Positions 63,848 to 64,000 of a stretch of 64,000 bases of DNA are shown here, one piece after another. The notes below the pieces were generated by a model. The model made no database searches, was not told the DNA's origin, and was given only the letters and a program-made list of their open reading frames with translations. Both the position numbers and the translations under genes were made by a program. Origin of the DNA: CAVSRC01 sp963785065 (GTDB lineage Bacteria > Pseudomonadota > Alphaproteobacteria > Rhizobiales > Kaistiaceae). The first letter of the stretch is position 1. Each line of letters opens with the position of its first letter. The stretch lies in the NCBI GenBank assembly GCA_963785065.1, contig CAWATX010000004.1:1116001-1180000 (forward strand), read 5' to 3'.

Positions 63848-64000
63848 TCAAGCAGTGTCCATGCGCTGTCGCGCCAATTCCGGCCTCCGGTTGCAGATTG
63901 CCTCGAACACCTCCTCGTATCTCCGCAGGCAATCGTCGCGAACCCAGGTGGCTCCGTCCGTGCTTGGCTCTGACGTGCTGAACTGCGTCGCGCAGATCAG
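63848..64000 (-). CDS. Possible C-terminal end of an FCD-type GntR regulator (partial)
   Basis: On the minus strand a frame open to the window edge reads WVRDDCLRRYEEVFEAICNR and RPELARQRMDTA before a TGA. The pattern (helix, then EAI-x-x-R-x-PE-x-AR-x-x-M) resembles the last helices of FCD-domain GntR regulators. A shifted frame continues LLDDLLDHPRK to a TAG at 63796-63798, so a frameshift or a different end is possible. Too little is visible to be sure. Confidence 0.3.
   Translation of the reverse strand: MICATQFSTSEPSTDGATWVRDDCLRRYEEVFEAICNRRPELARQRMDTA

Overview
This 64 kb window is high-GC DNA, densely coded, with many GTG starts and stop/start overlaps (mostly ATGA). The gene content points to an alphaproteobacterium, most likely Hyphomicrobiales (Rhizobiales): four ABC import systems, two LacI-type regulators, an XRE-cupin regulator and rhizobial-style hypothetical proteins. 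This placement is inference from gene content only. I saw no rRNA, tRNA or CRISPR array.

Layout. (1) 1-5293: a Dpp-type peptide/nickel-family ABC importer, cut by the window edge at its binding protein. (2) 5303-8059: an EamA exporter, an AmiC/urea-type binding protein without a signal peptide, and a MarR regulator. (3) 8286-17228: a carbohydrate ABC operon with a beta-propeller protein and a VOC protein, facing a second VOC gene, a LacI regulator and an aldo/keto reductase; two identical 14-bp LacI-operator-like sites lie between the two arms. (4) 17864-26117: a nine-gene Na+-NQR operon (nqrABCDEF-apbE-nqrM-CBS) facing a pentaheme c-type cytochrome. Its NqrB is short and lacks the SGAT flavin-attachment motif. 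(5) 26368-34295: an amidase, a second peptide-type ABC system and an XRE-cupin regulator.

(6) 34373-39434: a small phage-derived block (recombinase-type HTH protein, HTH-like hypothetical, ParB/methyltransferase fusion, DUF5681 protein, terminase large subunit). (7) 39568-47425: an eroded region with two hypothetical genes, a chimeric membrane-segment/Ppx gene, remnants of a UvrD-type and a RecD-type helicase, and one intact hypothetical. (8) 47721-52455: a three-gene unit encoding an exported caspase-like protease, a small secreted protein and a membrane-anchored TIR protein. (9) 52456-55651: a second copy of a ~115-bp repeat, two small membrane proteins, an IS256-family remnant and the 3' end of a broken sulfatase gene. 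(10) 55657-63768: a LacI regulator facing a sugar ABC importer (no ATPase), a sulfatase and a GtaA/DUF4965-type hydrolase.

The metabolic clusters each pair an importer with one or a few enzymes and a local repressor, which suits a soil or plant-associated heterotroph using modified sugars and amides. The most unusual parts are the NQR variant with its multiheme cytochrome partner and the caspase/TIR unit next to phage and IS debris.
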